Assembly (NCBI GenBank): GCA_963969495.1
Contig: OZ018317.1
Location: forward strand, 220,898,235-220,962,234
Length of the DNA stretch: 64,000 nt
Reading direction: 5' to 3'
Source: Ceratothoa steindachneri
Lineage: Eukaryota; Arthropoda; Malacostraca; Isopoda; Cymothoidae
Below the pieces are notes generated by a model, which made no database searches, was not told the DNA's origin, and was given only the letters and a program-made list of their open reading frames with translations. A program made the position numbers and the translations under genes. The stretch's first letter is position 1. Every line of letters starts with the position of its first letter. Of this stretch, positions 1-12,865 are shown one piece after another.

Positions 1-148
1 AAAAGTGGCATAAGAATATTCTTTGTAATTTGGGCAAAAACTATATCGTGTAGATATTTGACATGTTTTATATTATTTTAATCTTGATTGTTTCGTTTTT
101 TGTTAACATCGACCTTAGATTGAATTCTAACCCAGGTTTCTTACCTAG

Positions 149-295
149 TTCGAGAACCCGACAAAACGTGATGGTATGCAGATTGATTTAAGAGTTCTAC
201 CAGTGTGGGAATCAGGAATAACAGGAAAAGGCGTCACCATTGTTGTCATTGATGATGGTTTAGAATGGTCCCATGAAGACATCGTGGACAACTAC
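149..295 (+). CDS. PCSK1-like: Convertase exon 1: start of catalytic domain with catalytic Asp
   Basis: An acceptor (ttacctag) precedes 149 and a donor (gttagt) follows 295. The 147 nt give 49 codons, phase 0 at both ends, beginning FENPTKRDG and containing [18 protein letters not shown] and IDDGLEW. The first Asp of IDDG is the catalytic aspartate of the family. An in-frame TAG at 146-148 lies in the acceptor itself, so the exon cannot extend further upstream in this frame. The prodomain and the segment that normally precedes the catalytic core must be in exons before the window. The last residues, DNY, continue into DPSLSYD of exon 2. Confidence 0.92.
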
Positions 296-1051
296 GTTAG
301 TAAATTTAACTTATGTGAAGGGCAAAATGAATGTTCAGAGCCTTAAGTAATGTATTGATAAAAAATGAAAATATTGATGAATTAGCAATTGCTAAAAGTA
401 AAATTATAGCTAAGAGCTGTTCAGTACTCATTCAATTTATTTCTTCTAATTCTAATTTTGGCAATTAGTTATTTCTCTCTTCACTCAAACAATTGACTTC
501 AATTCCACTTTAGCTTCACTTAATTCAAATTCAAATACTAGAAGTAAAATTAAAAAAAGATTACAAATCATACACCTCTAAACTGCTGAATTTCGAAATT
601 TATCTAAAAAAAATGCGGATATTCAGGAAGGCCTATTGCCAATTTAATACAAGACAGGATAAAATGATTGAAGACAAAACATCTTAAAACTCAGGTGTTC
701 TTCTTCGAAAGCGGAGAGCCTGAATGAGTTCATCCCACATGCTACACCCCCTTCCCCTTATCCTCCACTGAGATTCTTACTTCACTGCTTTCCACCTACC
801 TTTACACTCCGACATATTCATGATATGTCCAACATCCTCAAGCCTCAGACAAACTCTGCAGATACCCGTGTTGTTAGCCTCTGGAGAACCCCGTCCAGTG
901 CGTGGAGTTCATGGAGTCTCCTAGCAGTATTATGCGAAATGTGTGTGATGGGAGTGGTATGTACTGCCGTGTTAAATAGGCCTAACGTTTAAGCAATTGC
1001 ATGTTAGGGATAATTAAGTAGGGCAGAATGTCATATTAATTTATGTTTCAG
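296..1051 (+). other. Intron 1 of the convertase gene
   Basis: 756 bp between exons 1 and 2, AT-rich with a more mixed stretch near 680-960. No repeat family or coding similarity was recognised. Confidence 0.8.
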
Positions 1052-1217
1052 GATCCCTCCCTCAGTTATGACCTCAATGACGACGATCCGGACCCAACTC
1101 CGAGGTATGATGAAGGGAACTCGAATAATCACGGCACATTTTGCGCCGGCGAGATCGTTATGAAGCCAAATAATGGAAAATGCGGCGCTGGAATTGCTTA
1201 TGGAGCTTCCATTGCAG
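1052..1217 (+). CDS. PCSK1-like: Convertase exon 2: catalytic His (HGT motif)
   Basis: The acceptor is ttatgtttcag and the donor gtaatt; 166 nt, phase 0 to 1. It encodes [31 protein letters not shown] and [16 protein letters not shown] carries the catalytic histidine, and the two Cys match the family disulphide positions. The residue after HGT is Phe, where convertases almost always have Arg (HGTRCAGE). The position three before His is Ser, where furin has Asp and PC1/3 Glu. These are real differences from the family norm unless sequencing or allelic error is involved. Confidence 0.95.
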
Positions 1218-1790
1218 GTAATTTATCAGATTAAAAAATTTGAGTTTTCATTTCATTTTTAGCCAGCATCGTCCTGTGTCGATGTAACTGTTATTTTCTC
1301 TCACTGGAGCTAACCACACTATGATGGGAGAAAAGGAGACTACTGACTTTTATCGTTACCATAAGCCCCTCTATTTTGATGATTCGCTTTCCCCAGATGC
1401 ATGATAGCAATAACTTACGGCAATCTTCGTACCCAATGGATTGCCATCTACCATCCAAATAAGACTGCACATACGAATGCAATCTCCTTCACTGCTCCGA
1501 GGGACCGTAACTATATGATAAACTCTGTGCCATTTCTCTGTATGCAATCTGCGTCAGCTCGAGATGCAGATTTACAAGTTGCGAATCACTGCAGTCGTTC
1601 ACCCGCCGGCGTACGCACTAACGATCGCCCTCTCTATCGTCATTTGGTGAACGAACGAATTCTACCCTTAGGCGCATCCTGATTTGCCATCCTGAAATTC
1701 GATTGATGGTCTCCTCTCATTCCTTTGATGTTCTCATCTTATTTCCGTGCTGCGTGTATACAACTGTTTAATAAGTGTTTGTGTGCACTT
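1218..1790. other. Start of intron 2, no feature seen
   Basis: About 570 bp of mixed-composition sequence. An open stretch at 1401-1682 (93 codons) has no recognisable domain. Nothing else supported. Confidence 0.6.
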
Positions 1791-2950
1791 ACAGTTTCGC
1801 TAAAAATTGTTCGCACCCTCTCAATCTTAATGAATTGGCAGCAAGTATAGAGTAAATAGTATCATTTTCTTAGATAACCTCGACACAAAGGATGTCATTA
1901 AATAGTTTTTTTAAGCTAAATTGCAGTTTGATTATATTTGAACTAAAGTTCATATACCGAATTTATAAATTCTTCATCAATCAAAATTATTCACCCCCTT
2001 ACATGAAGTCGCTCATTTTTGCCGGCTCTTGAGTCAATATGACTATCACTCCCGTCCAAAGTCAACAGGTATCTAGCTAGTTTATCTGACGCCATAAGTT
2101 TTCCATAAGTGCTTTCAGTACTCTTCATTCATACAAACATGTCGCTGAAGATGACAAAAGAGAATAGAACTGCCCAAGAGGACTAGAGAAGACATTATTC
2201 GCTTACATTAGCAATGAAATGGATACAAGAAAATAGCAAACAAGTTGAATACTTCGAAAAACACCGTTATAAACATAGTACGTAGGTATAAAGTTACAAT
2301 TACAGTGGAAGCACAGCCTGGACCCAGGAGAAAAAGTGTGATCTCCCAACTCACATAATCTTCATGAGAAAGGTGGAGAAAAACTTAGACTGACCAGCAA
2401 ATCGCTACAGCATCACCTTTCAGCTGGCGGTAAGGAAGTTTCACTTGCTACGATGTGGCGCATGCGAAACCGCGAAGGGCTCTACGCAAGAACTTCGAGA
2501 CGTACTTCACTGGTGGCCGGGAAGCACAAGCTAAATCGTAGATGGAACGATGGATTCGATCCAAGTACTAGGAAATACTGGCAAAAAGCTTTGGGGCTCT
2601 AGTGAAGAAATTGAAGCTCGGATGCAATTGTACACTTAAGTAGGATAAAGATAAAAAAAACACATCAAAATCCACAGAATCACGATAGAATGTTACGAAA
2701 AGCTTAGAAATATCTATAAATCACAGCTGCTGCAATGTATTATAGTCAAGGGACGTTGTACCACTTTTTAACCGTCTGTGTAAAAGAGTGAACAATTTTA
2801 ATTTATGGGAAATGAATAAAATTTGTATATGGAATTTAGTTCAAATATAATCAAAGTGCAATTTGTGTTAATAAATTAATAAAGGTCATCATTTGTGTTT
2901 AGGTTCATTAAGTTTGAGGAAGTGTGGACAATTGTGATCGCAACTCCAAT
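1791..2950 (+). mobile_element. Tc1-like DNA transposon remnant with long terminal inverted repeats
   Basis: Inverted ends are visible. 1918-1954 matches the reverse complement of about 2826-2863 (core tttgattatatttgaacta). The outer parts pair as well: cttaatgaa near 1826 with ttcattaag near 2904, and attgttcgcac near 1806 with gtggacaattg near 2923. Between them, + strand frames give a broken Tc1-type transposase: a helix-turn-helix region with RRYKVT near 2280, then FMRKVEKN, SLQHHLSAGG and GLYAR near 2360-2490. Stops and frameshifts abound. The DDE catalytic part is essentially missing, so this is an inactive, shortened copy. Confidence 0.75.
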
Positions 2951-3059
2951 TTAAGCTGCCAATTTATACGCCCTCAAGCGCGTGTTGCAAAGGGCTACTA
3001 AGTCTGGATAGGGGCGCGCCGGCTTGGGAAGTCGCGCTCCTTAAGTTTCTATCCTACGA

Positions 3060-5850
3060 GTGACATACTATGACGGTAATGGATGTGGCGGTTGCAAACC
3101 CTCTCCTCTGAAGCCTGCTAATCTGCGTCATTGTGTGAATCAAGTGGGTGTATGAACTGTGAGGAGTATATGTGATGTGGCAAAGGGGGGAGGGGTAGTT
3201 TCTGCCTTTGAATCGGTGATTTTGGAGACGCTCTATGTGAGACAAACATGAAATGAAATGAAAAGTTTGTGTGAGATGAAGTGAATGACATCCGATCATG
3301 GTGGTGAGAATAAATAGGGTGGGGCAATGCTTATGAGTAAGGAAGGGCATGATGCAATGCAATGGTTGAATATGAATGTATGAGCTCGAGAGTTATTCGG
3401 GTGAAGTGGAGATTTGCAAAGAAAGTGTGGGTGGTTGTAGTGTCTGGCCAATGTAATGACAGATGTGAAGCTGAAAAGGAGAAGGTCTAAATAACTTGGG
3501 ATGAGCTGTGGATAGAATAGAGAATGGGTATTGTGTGATGGTTGTTGGTGATATGAGTGGGCGAAGAGGTGACAGAATGAGAGAGAACATCACTTGAGCC
3601 TATGATACACCAGGTGAAAATAAAAATGGTGAGTTGGTCTGTGACGAAAGAAAGTTATGTGTGACAAACACATTCTTTCACCACAAGGAAGTGAATAAAC
3701 ACATAATGATTGAGCAACAGGGAGGGTAGGAGGGAGTTAATAGTATGTTTAATCTGTTCTAGTAAAGAAGAATTGGCTACTGGACCTATTAGATATGAAA
3801 GCTGTAGCGGAATAATGATGAGCTTATCTGATTCTAGTGTGTAAGGATAAATTGGTTGATGCATAGATGAGAAGACATTAAGTTAAAAGTGAGATTTTGA
3901 AGAAAAAGGTTATTGAATGAGAGAGAAAGGGGAGAGTATGTGAGGATACATGAGAATAGAAGAGAAGAGATTAGTGCGAACAGCGATATCGAAAAAATGT
4001 AGAACAAATATAAGGAAATGGTATTATGCAGTTCAAAGAGTATGTATTGGTATGCCAGAACTGGGAAGAGTGAGGAAAGTACTGACTGATGCAATGGTGA
4101 TGTGAAGCGTGCAGTGGAAAGCAAAATGGAGGCGTGCATACATACAAGAAGATGAAAAGGATAGTGAAACAAGTTAAGCAACGTAAGAAAGCAGCAAATA
4201 AAGAGGTTTGACACAAGGTGAATGATGATCCCGATAGGAACAGGAAGTTATGCTGGAAGGAAGTGAGAAAAGTGAGGAACCATGAAAAGAAGAACTGTGT
4301 GAACTTCAAGGACAAGAATGGCGTGGTACTTGTGAGCAAGTAGATGGCGAGAATATTATGATTAGTTGTATAGTATGGGTATGAAAGAAGATACATATGT
4401 AAGTATGTATGTGAGGGTAAATAGTAAGCTGCATCGGGGTATGGAAGAGATGAGTGTTCAAAGAGGTCGCCAGTACTCTGACATGTACAAACAATGGAAT
4501 GCACCTGTGAAGAAGATAATATAGTCGCTGAGAAGCTAATAAATAGTAGTGATTGTGGCTGCGTTGTAAAGCAAAGAAAGTGTAAGTGTGTCTGAAGACT
4601 AGAAGAATGTAGTAATAGTGATGTTGTATAAGAGTAAATGGGAGAAAGGTAAATGCAAGAACTACAGGGGGCTAAGTCTTTGTAGAGTTGTAAGTAAAGT
4701 GTATGGAAAAGTATGAATGGGCGCATAATAATGATAAATCAGGTATTAATAGAGAATGAACAAGGAGGGTTTATAGTGGGTAGGGAAGGGTTGGATCAGG
4801 TGTGTGCATTGGGAGAGCCGCGTGAAGAAACGAGGGATAAAGTGACTGCTGGGTTTATGGATCTGGAGAAAGCATCGGATCGTGTAGGTAGAGAAGCATT
4901 ATGAGAGGTGGTAATAATGTATGAAGTAAATGGATTATGTGAAGTCTTTTGGTGGGTAAGCAAGGAATGCGTTAGGGTGAAAAATATATGGAGTGAGTAG
5001 TTGTCATACATGGAAGTTTATGGTGTCGTCAAGGCTGTTTAGTATCTTTATGGATGGAGTATTGATAGCAGTACATAAGGGATGATATTGATTGAGGAAT
5101 GATGGGTTCTATCTATTTAGGTATATGCTGTTGACCTTGTGTGGGTGACTGAGAGGGAGAAGGATTCGAAAATGCCGAGTGTAGCTTTTGACAGTGTGTG
5201 TGAGAAGAGGGGTCTAAAAGTGAATGCCCTTAGGTGTGGGTGAGAATGGGGTGGGTTGTGGTATCCGAGTTCGTGGTGTAGCTCAAAAACAATTGCGAAG
5301 TTTTAAGTAAATGGGTTGATTTGTAAATGATAGTGGTGTAGGAAAGTTTCTGAGGCCTTAGAGTGTTGTGAATGCTTACGATTTTAGTGTGCAGGAAGCT
5401 GCATGGGAGTATGCTGGCGCCAACGTTCCTGTATGGGAGAGAGACTATGGTATGGGAAGAGAAGGAAAGTTCTCGAGTGAGGGAAGTCAAATTTAAAACC
5501 TGAGAGCAATGTTTGGTGTGTGAATGGCAGAGGAGGCGAGGAAAATCTCGGTAATTGATACTTATGGCGTGAAAGAGTGTGTAGATGAGGTTGTAACTGA
5601 AATTGATCCAAGGAAGTATGGTCATACAAGTAGATTGGATAAAATTAGATACACGTGAAAATAGAAAACACGAGAGTAGTGTTGGAAGATGGGGTAATAG
5701 GTGGGCTTATTTTGTGTTTGAGTAAGAGATGGCTGAATGAGGTGTGGAATGGTTACGTTGCTAGGAGGCTTGTACCAATGGATGGACCCTCACGGGACGA
5801 GATGGCTCAGCACATGGCACGCCATCACTATGGAGGGCCATTATGACGTA
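3060..5850 (+). mobile_element. Decayed LINE (RTE-like or related) on + strand
   Basis: The + strand is purine-rich and full of stops, but keeps the frame-shifted outline of a non-LTR polymerase: an endonuclease-like NTFFHHKEVNK near 3670, CKNYRGLSLCRVVSKVYGKV near 4650, ENEQGGFIVGREGLDQV near 4755, FMDLEKASDRV near 4855, a degenerate YADD region (VYAVDLVWVTE) near 5125 and CEKRGLKVNA near 5205. The order endonuclease then reverse transcriptase fits a full-length insertion. Long open stretches on the - strand here (for example 3971-4726) are antisense shadows of the purine-rich strand. Clade assignment is uncertain. Confidence 0.72.
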
Positions 5851-7847
5851 TGAAAATGATAAGTACTTAGCCTGCCCAGGAGTCGAATGCCTCTCCCTAA
5901 CTGCCCCAACATTTACGCTTGTGGCCAGGGCCCATTTCGAGTGAATCTTCTCCATCGAAAAGCTCTTATTTGTATTGATTCCATCTACCTGCACTTGCTA
6001 TCATCACGCAATAGATTACTAAAACTCACCTCCTTCGATTGGGAACTTCTACCACACTCACCATAATCCCACCAACCTGACACCTGCTGAGTACTTCTAT
6101 TGTTTCTAGATAAAGACTGACGCAATCAAAGACTCCATAATAAAAACTTGTAAGGGAACTTAATTAATTTTTGTTGATCAAAACCTACGGAATATCTACT
6201 CTTGTATTCCGATGGAGAAAAGCTTCTGAAACCAAAGAAAACCATTGCCAAGTTTAATTTGTTTTCTTGAATTATTTTTTCTTCCGCCTATATTAATTTT
6301 AAAATCCGTACGAAAATTTGACGTTACTTCATTTGATTATTTGAAGAAAGAAAAAAGAAAGATCGATAGATCGACTAAACGTGAGATCCATTCAACATAT
6401 GTACTTTCCAGATATGTTTCTCATATAAACATCACTTAAGCAATTGAAATTATAGTAAATTGCGTTGAAAAAACTAACCAGCAGGCCTTTAGACGTGCAA
6501 GTTTTAAAAAATACATATTATTTATATATAAAAAATACTGTATAAATACATTTTAAAAAGTAAATTAATTTTCATTGTTAATTGTAACTTTTCCTGGAGG
6601 ACAAAACCAGGATCATACGTACAAAGTGAACCCCTAAAAAATTTAGAATCCTGACTATAGCTTAGCTAATTAGCCTAGGCTATGTAAGAAATTAACATCC
6701 TAAACTAGTTATGCTGTAGCTTAACCTAAAAGGATGGCATCAATGCCAACTTGTTTACAATAATTGCAAAACATTCATTAGCACAAACAATAAACTACAA
6801 TTCGAGCATCATCCGTCGGTGTGGACTATTCGGAATCAGACTTGGCCTACTCGCTTACTACTCATCTTACCTCTTGGAAACAGGAGGCAACGAAAACGGA
6901 AATGGCAGGAGGAACGCCTACCAGAACCATACGAAGCTGCACGCTTTGAGGTGCACCGGCCCAGGACAGTCGCGTCGTTCATCTCCACCTTCGTTACCAC
7001 CTGCTCCTTCCTTTCCCACCATAGAGGTTTAATACTACAGTATTTAAACTTTCACCAAAAATGATGGCCTAATTACCCATTCCCCCACCCCTCTCCGATG
7101 GACGTGCACCATGGATGAAACCACCACAGCCTCGTTGCAACTATTTTCTCATAATTCAGGCCTCAGGGGAAGGAGGTTTGTGGATTTAGCACACTGCGGA
7201 ACTTGAGGTTAGAGGACACCTAGATCATCGACCAGAATTATGAACTGCGGGGGTTACTAGCCACTCTCACCATTCCTCTGCTTCTCCTCTCTCAGCCCCA
7301 ACTCCCTCTTCATCACTCCACACAGACCACCACCCACAACCACCAACACTTGATTCCATAACAACATCTACACAACAAACACTCCCAACACTGGAGCAAG
7401 CGGGGGCAGTAGCCTCAAAGCCGAAAAATAAGGTCCCCGAGGAAGAAAACCACCGCACGCGACTTACGCTCAAACAAACAATGGCGGTAGTCTGTAACGC
7501 GTCATAAGGAACCAAGAATTCAACCAGACACGTCCGCAAAACAACACGTGCGACATATATTTCGGGGAGCACATACACATACACACAGCAACGCGAATGC
7601 GGGACTCCGAGGCATTTTCGCGCTCCCAAACGCTTTGCCTGCCCTCCTACTGCCCTAGTCATGTGCCCCTCGAGACACATACACACACACACCCATGACA
7701 CCCCGCACCGATGTATAGCCACCGGCCTTTTTACCTTCTCCTATCCCCTCATATATGATTTCCAACCCCTCCTTTTCGACTAAACGATCCCCTGTTACCC
7801 AGGAGTCCCTCATCTTTCTCTTTCTATACAATGATTCGATTCGACAA
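5851..7847. other. Intron 2 segment, no gene recognised
   Basis: About 2 kb. The left part is AT-rich; the part near 7080-7700 is C-rich with short CA runs. Open stretches at 6751-7064 (+) and 7267-7722 (-) have skewed composition and no recognisable domain. Confidence 0.5.
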
Positions 7848-8214
<367 letters not shown>

Positions 8215-8889
8215 TCGGGGATTATTCCTTGGGCTAATTAATGTTTTTCAATTGCAGAGTAGAGCAAAAATCCTGTTACACTCATTATGATGCTCATAAC
8301 AAAGAACCTCATGATTCTTTTGATGCATCTAGACACGTTTTTATCGTTTTAATATAAAAATATGCATTTACATTTTAATATTAATCAATATGGCCGAGAA
8401 CGACAGCGGCAACATCTTATCGCTATTTAAAGCCACGACTATATTAATTTGTTTGATTTCATTGCCATTTTCATTAATTTATTTATTTCAATGATTAGTA
8501 ATGTAAATATAAAATATTCATTATTTTTTTTTTATACGATGATAATTTTGCTTGTATAAAGTTCGATGCTAACAAGGTGTTACATTTTTCACTAAAAAAA
8601 ATAAGATCACGTGGGGCATGAATCTTACACCTGAACGTGAAAAAGGTCAGTTCTCTCAAAAAGGTCAGCTTCAACTTTATATTAACCAAACTTTAAATCA
8701 TAGTTCAAGACGTCGCTTTCAGTTAATTTATCACTAAAAGAGAAAGTTATTGATAGCTTACGCAAAATTAAAAACAAGGGAAATAAGCTACTCCAGATGG
8801 AAACAATATACTCTGGAACAAATATCCTAACTCGCTGGAGATCGTATTAGTCTTTCCCTAAGCCATCGATTAACATTCTCTTTGCTTAC
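8215..8889. other. AT-rich intron segment, nothing recognised
   Basis: AT-rich sequence after the (CT)n structure. No coding similarity or clear repeat was seen. Confidence 0.5.
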
Positions 8890-9549
8890 GTTATGCTTAA
8901 CACATTAAAAGCTCTTATAGGACACCGAACATCATGACAGAGGCGAGTTCTTTATCGTGGACACGTAGCGGACTTCGCAGATTTCCTGAGCGAAGCTTAC
9001 CACTCGGTCATTCTGCCTGTTGATGGCCGGATCTACTGTGAGGTTTTTTTTCATCAGAAAAAAATGAGATTCCGATTGTCATGACTCTTCAAGTCGGTTA
9101 GAAGGCGACGACAACACTCCCGACGTTGTTATCGCATACGATTGGTGAGCAGAGGCCTTTTTACGCACTTCAAGTTTTTTCCGCCTTCCTCCTTGACGGC
9201 CCTGGACACCGAGGCCACCAAAGTTTTCTTTCTTTCTTTCTTTTTTTGCCAGCGCACTCATTTTGAGCTTCGGAGCACTTTAGAAGTTCTTTTTCACAGC
9301 CAAACGGTTGACAACTTGAGGTTTGCCTGAACGAGGTCAATCTTTGAGGTCTTCTCCGTATTTTAGCTTCTCCACGACTCTGTGGAAGGTCATCCGGCTG
9401 ACGTTGAGCCGCTTGGGGTTGTGGGGCTTGTTGTGGCCCGCGCGTAGGAGAGCAGAGATAACGATTCTTTTCACTTCCATCTCGACACACCTCAATAGAA
9501 AAGACGTTAAAAGTTTTAATGGCACGTACTGGAAAAGTAGAACTTTCAC
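8890..9549 (-). mobile_element. Tc1/mariner-superfamily transposase remnant
   Basis: On the - strand, 9337-9549 encodes a paired helix-turn-helix-like segment (VKRIVISALLRAGHNK, LNVSRMTFHRVVEKLKYG, DLKDRPRSGKPQVVN). It continues through RPLLTNRM near 9140 and a first catalytic block FFSDEKNLTV near 9045, then NRQNDRV near 9000. SDEK..TV...NRQNDRV is characteristic of Tc1/mariner transposases of arthropods. Stop codons and frameshifts show the copy is dead. A TTC-rich run near 9230 is a Lys-rich insertion on the coding strand. Terminal repeats were not located. Confidence 0.78.
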
Positions 9550-9945
9550 TTTGTTTGGAGGGATCTTTTTCTATCACACACTCTATCCTCTCGAAAGATA
9601 AAAAAAGGCAAGGGTAACAGAACTTTTTCAAAACCCGGTATTTGAGACAAGGTGGTATTGATGCCAGTCATTGTATGTTACGCTACAGCATAGCAAGTTT
9701 AGGGTACTAATTTTATACTTAAAAATAAGTGTAATTAAGTGAAATATAAAGTGTTGAGTGAATAATTCCACATTGATCATAATTTGTTTATAATTTAAAT
9801 AGCCAAAAGCTTTTATTAACAAAAATTCCAAGACCTCGGAAACTAAAGCACCGTTGCTTTAAATGTAAAAACATGAGATTAATAATAGACTTTCCAGAGC
9901 AATTTTCGAGAAATCGGATAAGTATGTTAAAAGCAATATTATTAA

Positions 9946-11650
9946 GTGCGAGGACAATTAGAAACTAGTTTTCAGAGTTTCGAGCGTTCTTATCGATTAA
10001 CAACTACAACATTTTCGATATTACAGAATCATGGATTCAATGCCACTCGAGAGATTTTATTTCAGAATTTCAATTACATGAATACAAAATGTTTCATAGA
10101 GATAGAATTCAGTCAGAGGGTGAAAGAGTTCTTTTGTATGTTAAGAAGATTTGAATTTTATATGTAGATTGTAGCATTTACTCTCCTTTTGAAGTAATAG
10201 GAATTAAACTAAACCTAACAAAATAATTTATATGTCAATTTAATTTACAGGAAACTATATCAAATTCTGGAGGTTGATAATTAATTTTATGAGATCATCA
10301 CTAACATAAGTAGGGATAAGCTATTGTTGCTCATTGGAGATTTTAATTGCGCGAAAGTAAACTTGCCTCTGAAAATTGACAACTAGGAAGGACGAAGATT
10401 GCTCAGTTTCATAGATGAAAATTTCTTAACTCAGTGGGTGAGAGAACCTACAAAAGGCGAAAATATACTAGATTTTGAATAACATCAGATGATTAATTAA
10501 TTTAAAATCTAAATATAAGACATAAAATTGGTAATAGCGATCATATTCTAATTTAATTTGAAATTAATATTCCTTATGTTAGAAAAAAAGGTCAACACTA
10601 CTAAACTAAATTTCAAAAAACTAATTTTGCTGGACTGAGAAAGAGTTTGATCAACTATACCTTAAATAATGAAGAAATAAATGAAGTGTGGCATGAATTT
10701 GAAAACAATCTCCTAAATAAACAAGCTCAATTTATATCATTAAATATCAGTAACATCAAAATGGAAATGAACCTAATGGTTATCTGCTGAAATTAAGAAA
10801 ATTGTTAAAGACAGAGAGAAAGCGAATCGAATGTTAAAATCTAATAGGAACACAGAAAATATAAATCATTATGTAGAATTTGGAAGAAAAGTTAAAGCTG
10901 AAACCAAAATAGCTAAACGAAATGATCAAATAAGAGTATCTCTAAATTGTAAAAAAAACAAAATCCAGAGGAGGTTTTTATTTTAATAAATAATAGAAAC
11001 CCGATAAAAGGAAGCATTGGCCCAATAAAATACAAATATGATATTTTACAATTTAATGATGTTGATGCACCTAATAATTTAATTGAATACTTTACATCAG
11101 TGTTTACAAAAGATAGTATAGTTAATATCCGCATACCAACTATTAAAAAAAGCTGGCAATAGGTCACTTAAATCAGTTAGATGCACCGTTATCATTATAA
11201 GAAAGCTTATGGAGAAAATGAATAATTATAAATCTCTGGGACCAGATAAAATATTTGAAAGAGTTCTAAAAGAAATCAAAGATTAGGCGGCTGAACACCT
11301 AACTCGGGTCTTTAATTTATCGTATAAAGTGGAATCGTTCGTCAAGATTGGAACCTAACAAATGTAATTGCAATATTTCCAAAAGTGTGAAAAGAACTGC
11401 CTAGTAATTATCCCCAATAAGTTTAACTTCAGTAGTTGTAAAAATGTTAGAAACATGTATTGCTAAGAAAATCGTTGGAAATTTAGAAAATAATATTTTT
11501 TTAAATGATACACAGCATGGCTTTAGGTGACAGAAGTTATGCCTCACAAAATTATTATTTTTTTTCCACTATATTAATGCAAAGTAAAACAGTTATATAT
11601 CTGCTTATATTTTATATTTAGATTTTTAAACAGCATTTGATAAACTACCG
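9946..11650 (+). mobile_element. Decayed CR1-like LINE, endonuclease and reverse transcriptase
   Basis: The + strand shows an endonuclease block LLIGDFNC near 10328, FIDENFLTQWVREPTKGENILDF near 10405, a linker and fingers region with SLGPDKIFERVLKEI near 11230, and a YLDFQTAFDK-like block near 11610. The order and the TQWVRE.T.G..ILD string match the CR1-like LINEs on the - strand at 37-46 kb, so this is a diverged relative in the opposite orientation. The reading frame is broken many times, and the element is interrupted at about 11650 by a different LINE-like segment. Confidence 0.72.
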
Positions 11651-12840
11651 CCTAAGAAATCGAGTTTACCCAAAGTCTGTGTAAGAGGCTCCAAGGCCGC
11701 ACACGATAAGTCCGTATCGTGTACAGCCAAGTGTGTCAATTGCGGAGAGCCGCGCCCCTCTCCTTCGAAGCAATACGGTACGTATCTACTGGAGAATTTA
11801 ATCCTGGCCATTCAGGCTAAGTATCTTCTCTCAGTTCGCGAAGCAAATCACTTGTCCCTGGCACCCCTATTGCTGCCTCGGACGTTTTAGGCCTCAATTT
11901 TTTAAAAAAAGACCCCTTTGCTCCTGGACCCTCAAAGCCTACAGGCACAGTCGCTTCCGCGCCCATTCAGAACCCTTCTTCGACTTCTACTCACCCGGGT
12001 CGCTTCCCAGTAGAGATAGTGGCACGACACAAAGAGCTCACACCCGACCTCGGCTAAAACCAGGGCTACCGCCCTCCCCCAGCGTGAAAGTTTCCCGTTA
12101 GGTGAAACAGCCGCTCGCCTCCACCGAGTCGTTAGACTCACAGGATGCAACTCCCCTGAAGGTGATAATGAGACCGTCTTCCGGGGTTCTTAAGGCTTCC
12201 GTCCGAAAGAAGGACAGCACCAAAGGAGCTTCGGCCTCTACGTCCGTACCCGAGGCTGATATGAGTAGCTCGGAGACGATGGATCCTCTAAGGGAGGGAT
12301 CTCGCCTCTGAAGCCGCCCCACTCGAGTCGGGGGGAGCAAAAGATGCGCATGGCAAACCCAACTTTTCCCGATAAGTCTTCGAAGGCAACAGCGCCTTGT
12401 TTGACCAACACCACCTTAAGTTCTGCCTTGGGAAAGAGTACGGCCATTCCCGTGAGGGACTTCTCCTCGAAGAGGGCCCCCGCATCACCTCCGAGCTAGG
12501 CCTGTGCTGCATATTCATTAAATAGAATTGCCACTGACTCTGCGCCAACTGGGAGATGCTAGGGAGGTTTGTATCCTACCATTTCCCGTTTCAATCTTTT
12601 TTCAGGAGACCACCCATGGTGGTGCTTGGAACGCGAGTAGTGGTCAACATTTCAGGAAATGATTGATTTCACTGTGCCAATCAAAGAGTTTAGGTCAGTG
12701 GATGAAGCCGTTGAGTTCTTCTCCAGTAGCCTCATAGCCGCGGGCATAGCTACTATTCCTAGAAAGTCTGATTGTTTCACACGCCGACCACTTTCGTAGT
12801 GGTCAACCGCGTGTGAGACGGACCTCAAACAGAAGCGTTA
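11651..12840 (+). mobile_element. Jockey-like LINE fragments (CCHC gag-like and endonuclease linker)
   Basis: Sequence here is more GC-rich than its AT-rich neighbours. Near 11735 a CVNCGEPRPS zinc-knuckle start is followed by a broken frame; a Ser/Thr-rich stretch lies at 12102-12311. Near 12650-12790 the + strand gives DFTVPIKEFRSVDEAVEFF and GIATIPRKSD, typical of the region between endonuclease and reverse transcriptase in Jockey-type elements. The composition break at 11650 suggests insertion into, or fusion with, the CR1-like copy. Assignment rests on short motifs. Confidence 0.5.
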
Positions 12841-12865
12841 TGTCTGTATTTGCTATAAACCTCGT

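Noticed and set aside
1401..1682. Possible small gene in intron 2
   Set aside because: No domain, no splice or promoter support, length within chance for this composition.
3971..4726. 251-codon open frame on the - strand, rich in Leu, Ser, Phe
   Set aside because: It is the antisense of a purine-rich LINE read on the + strand; hydrophobic composition comes from the strand bias.
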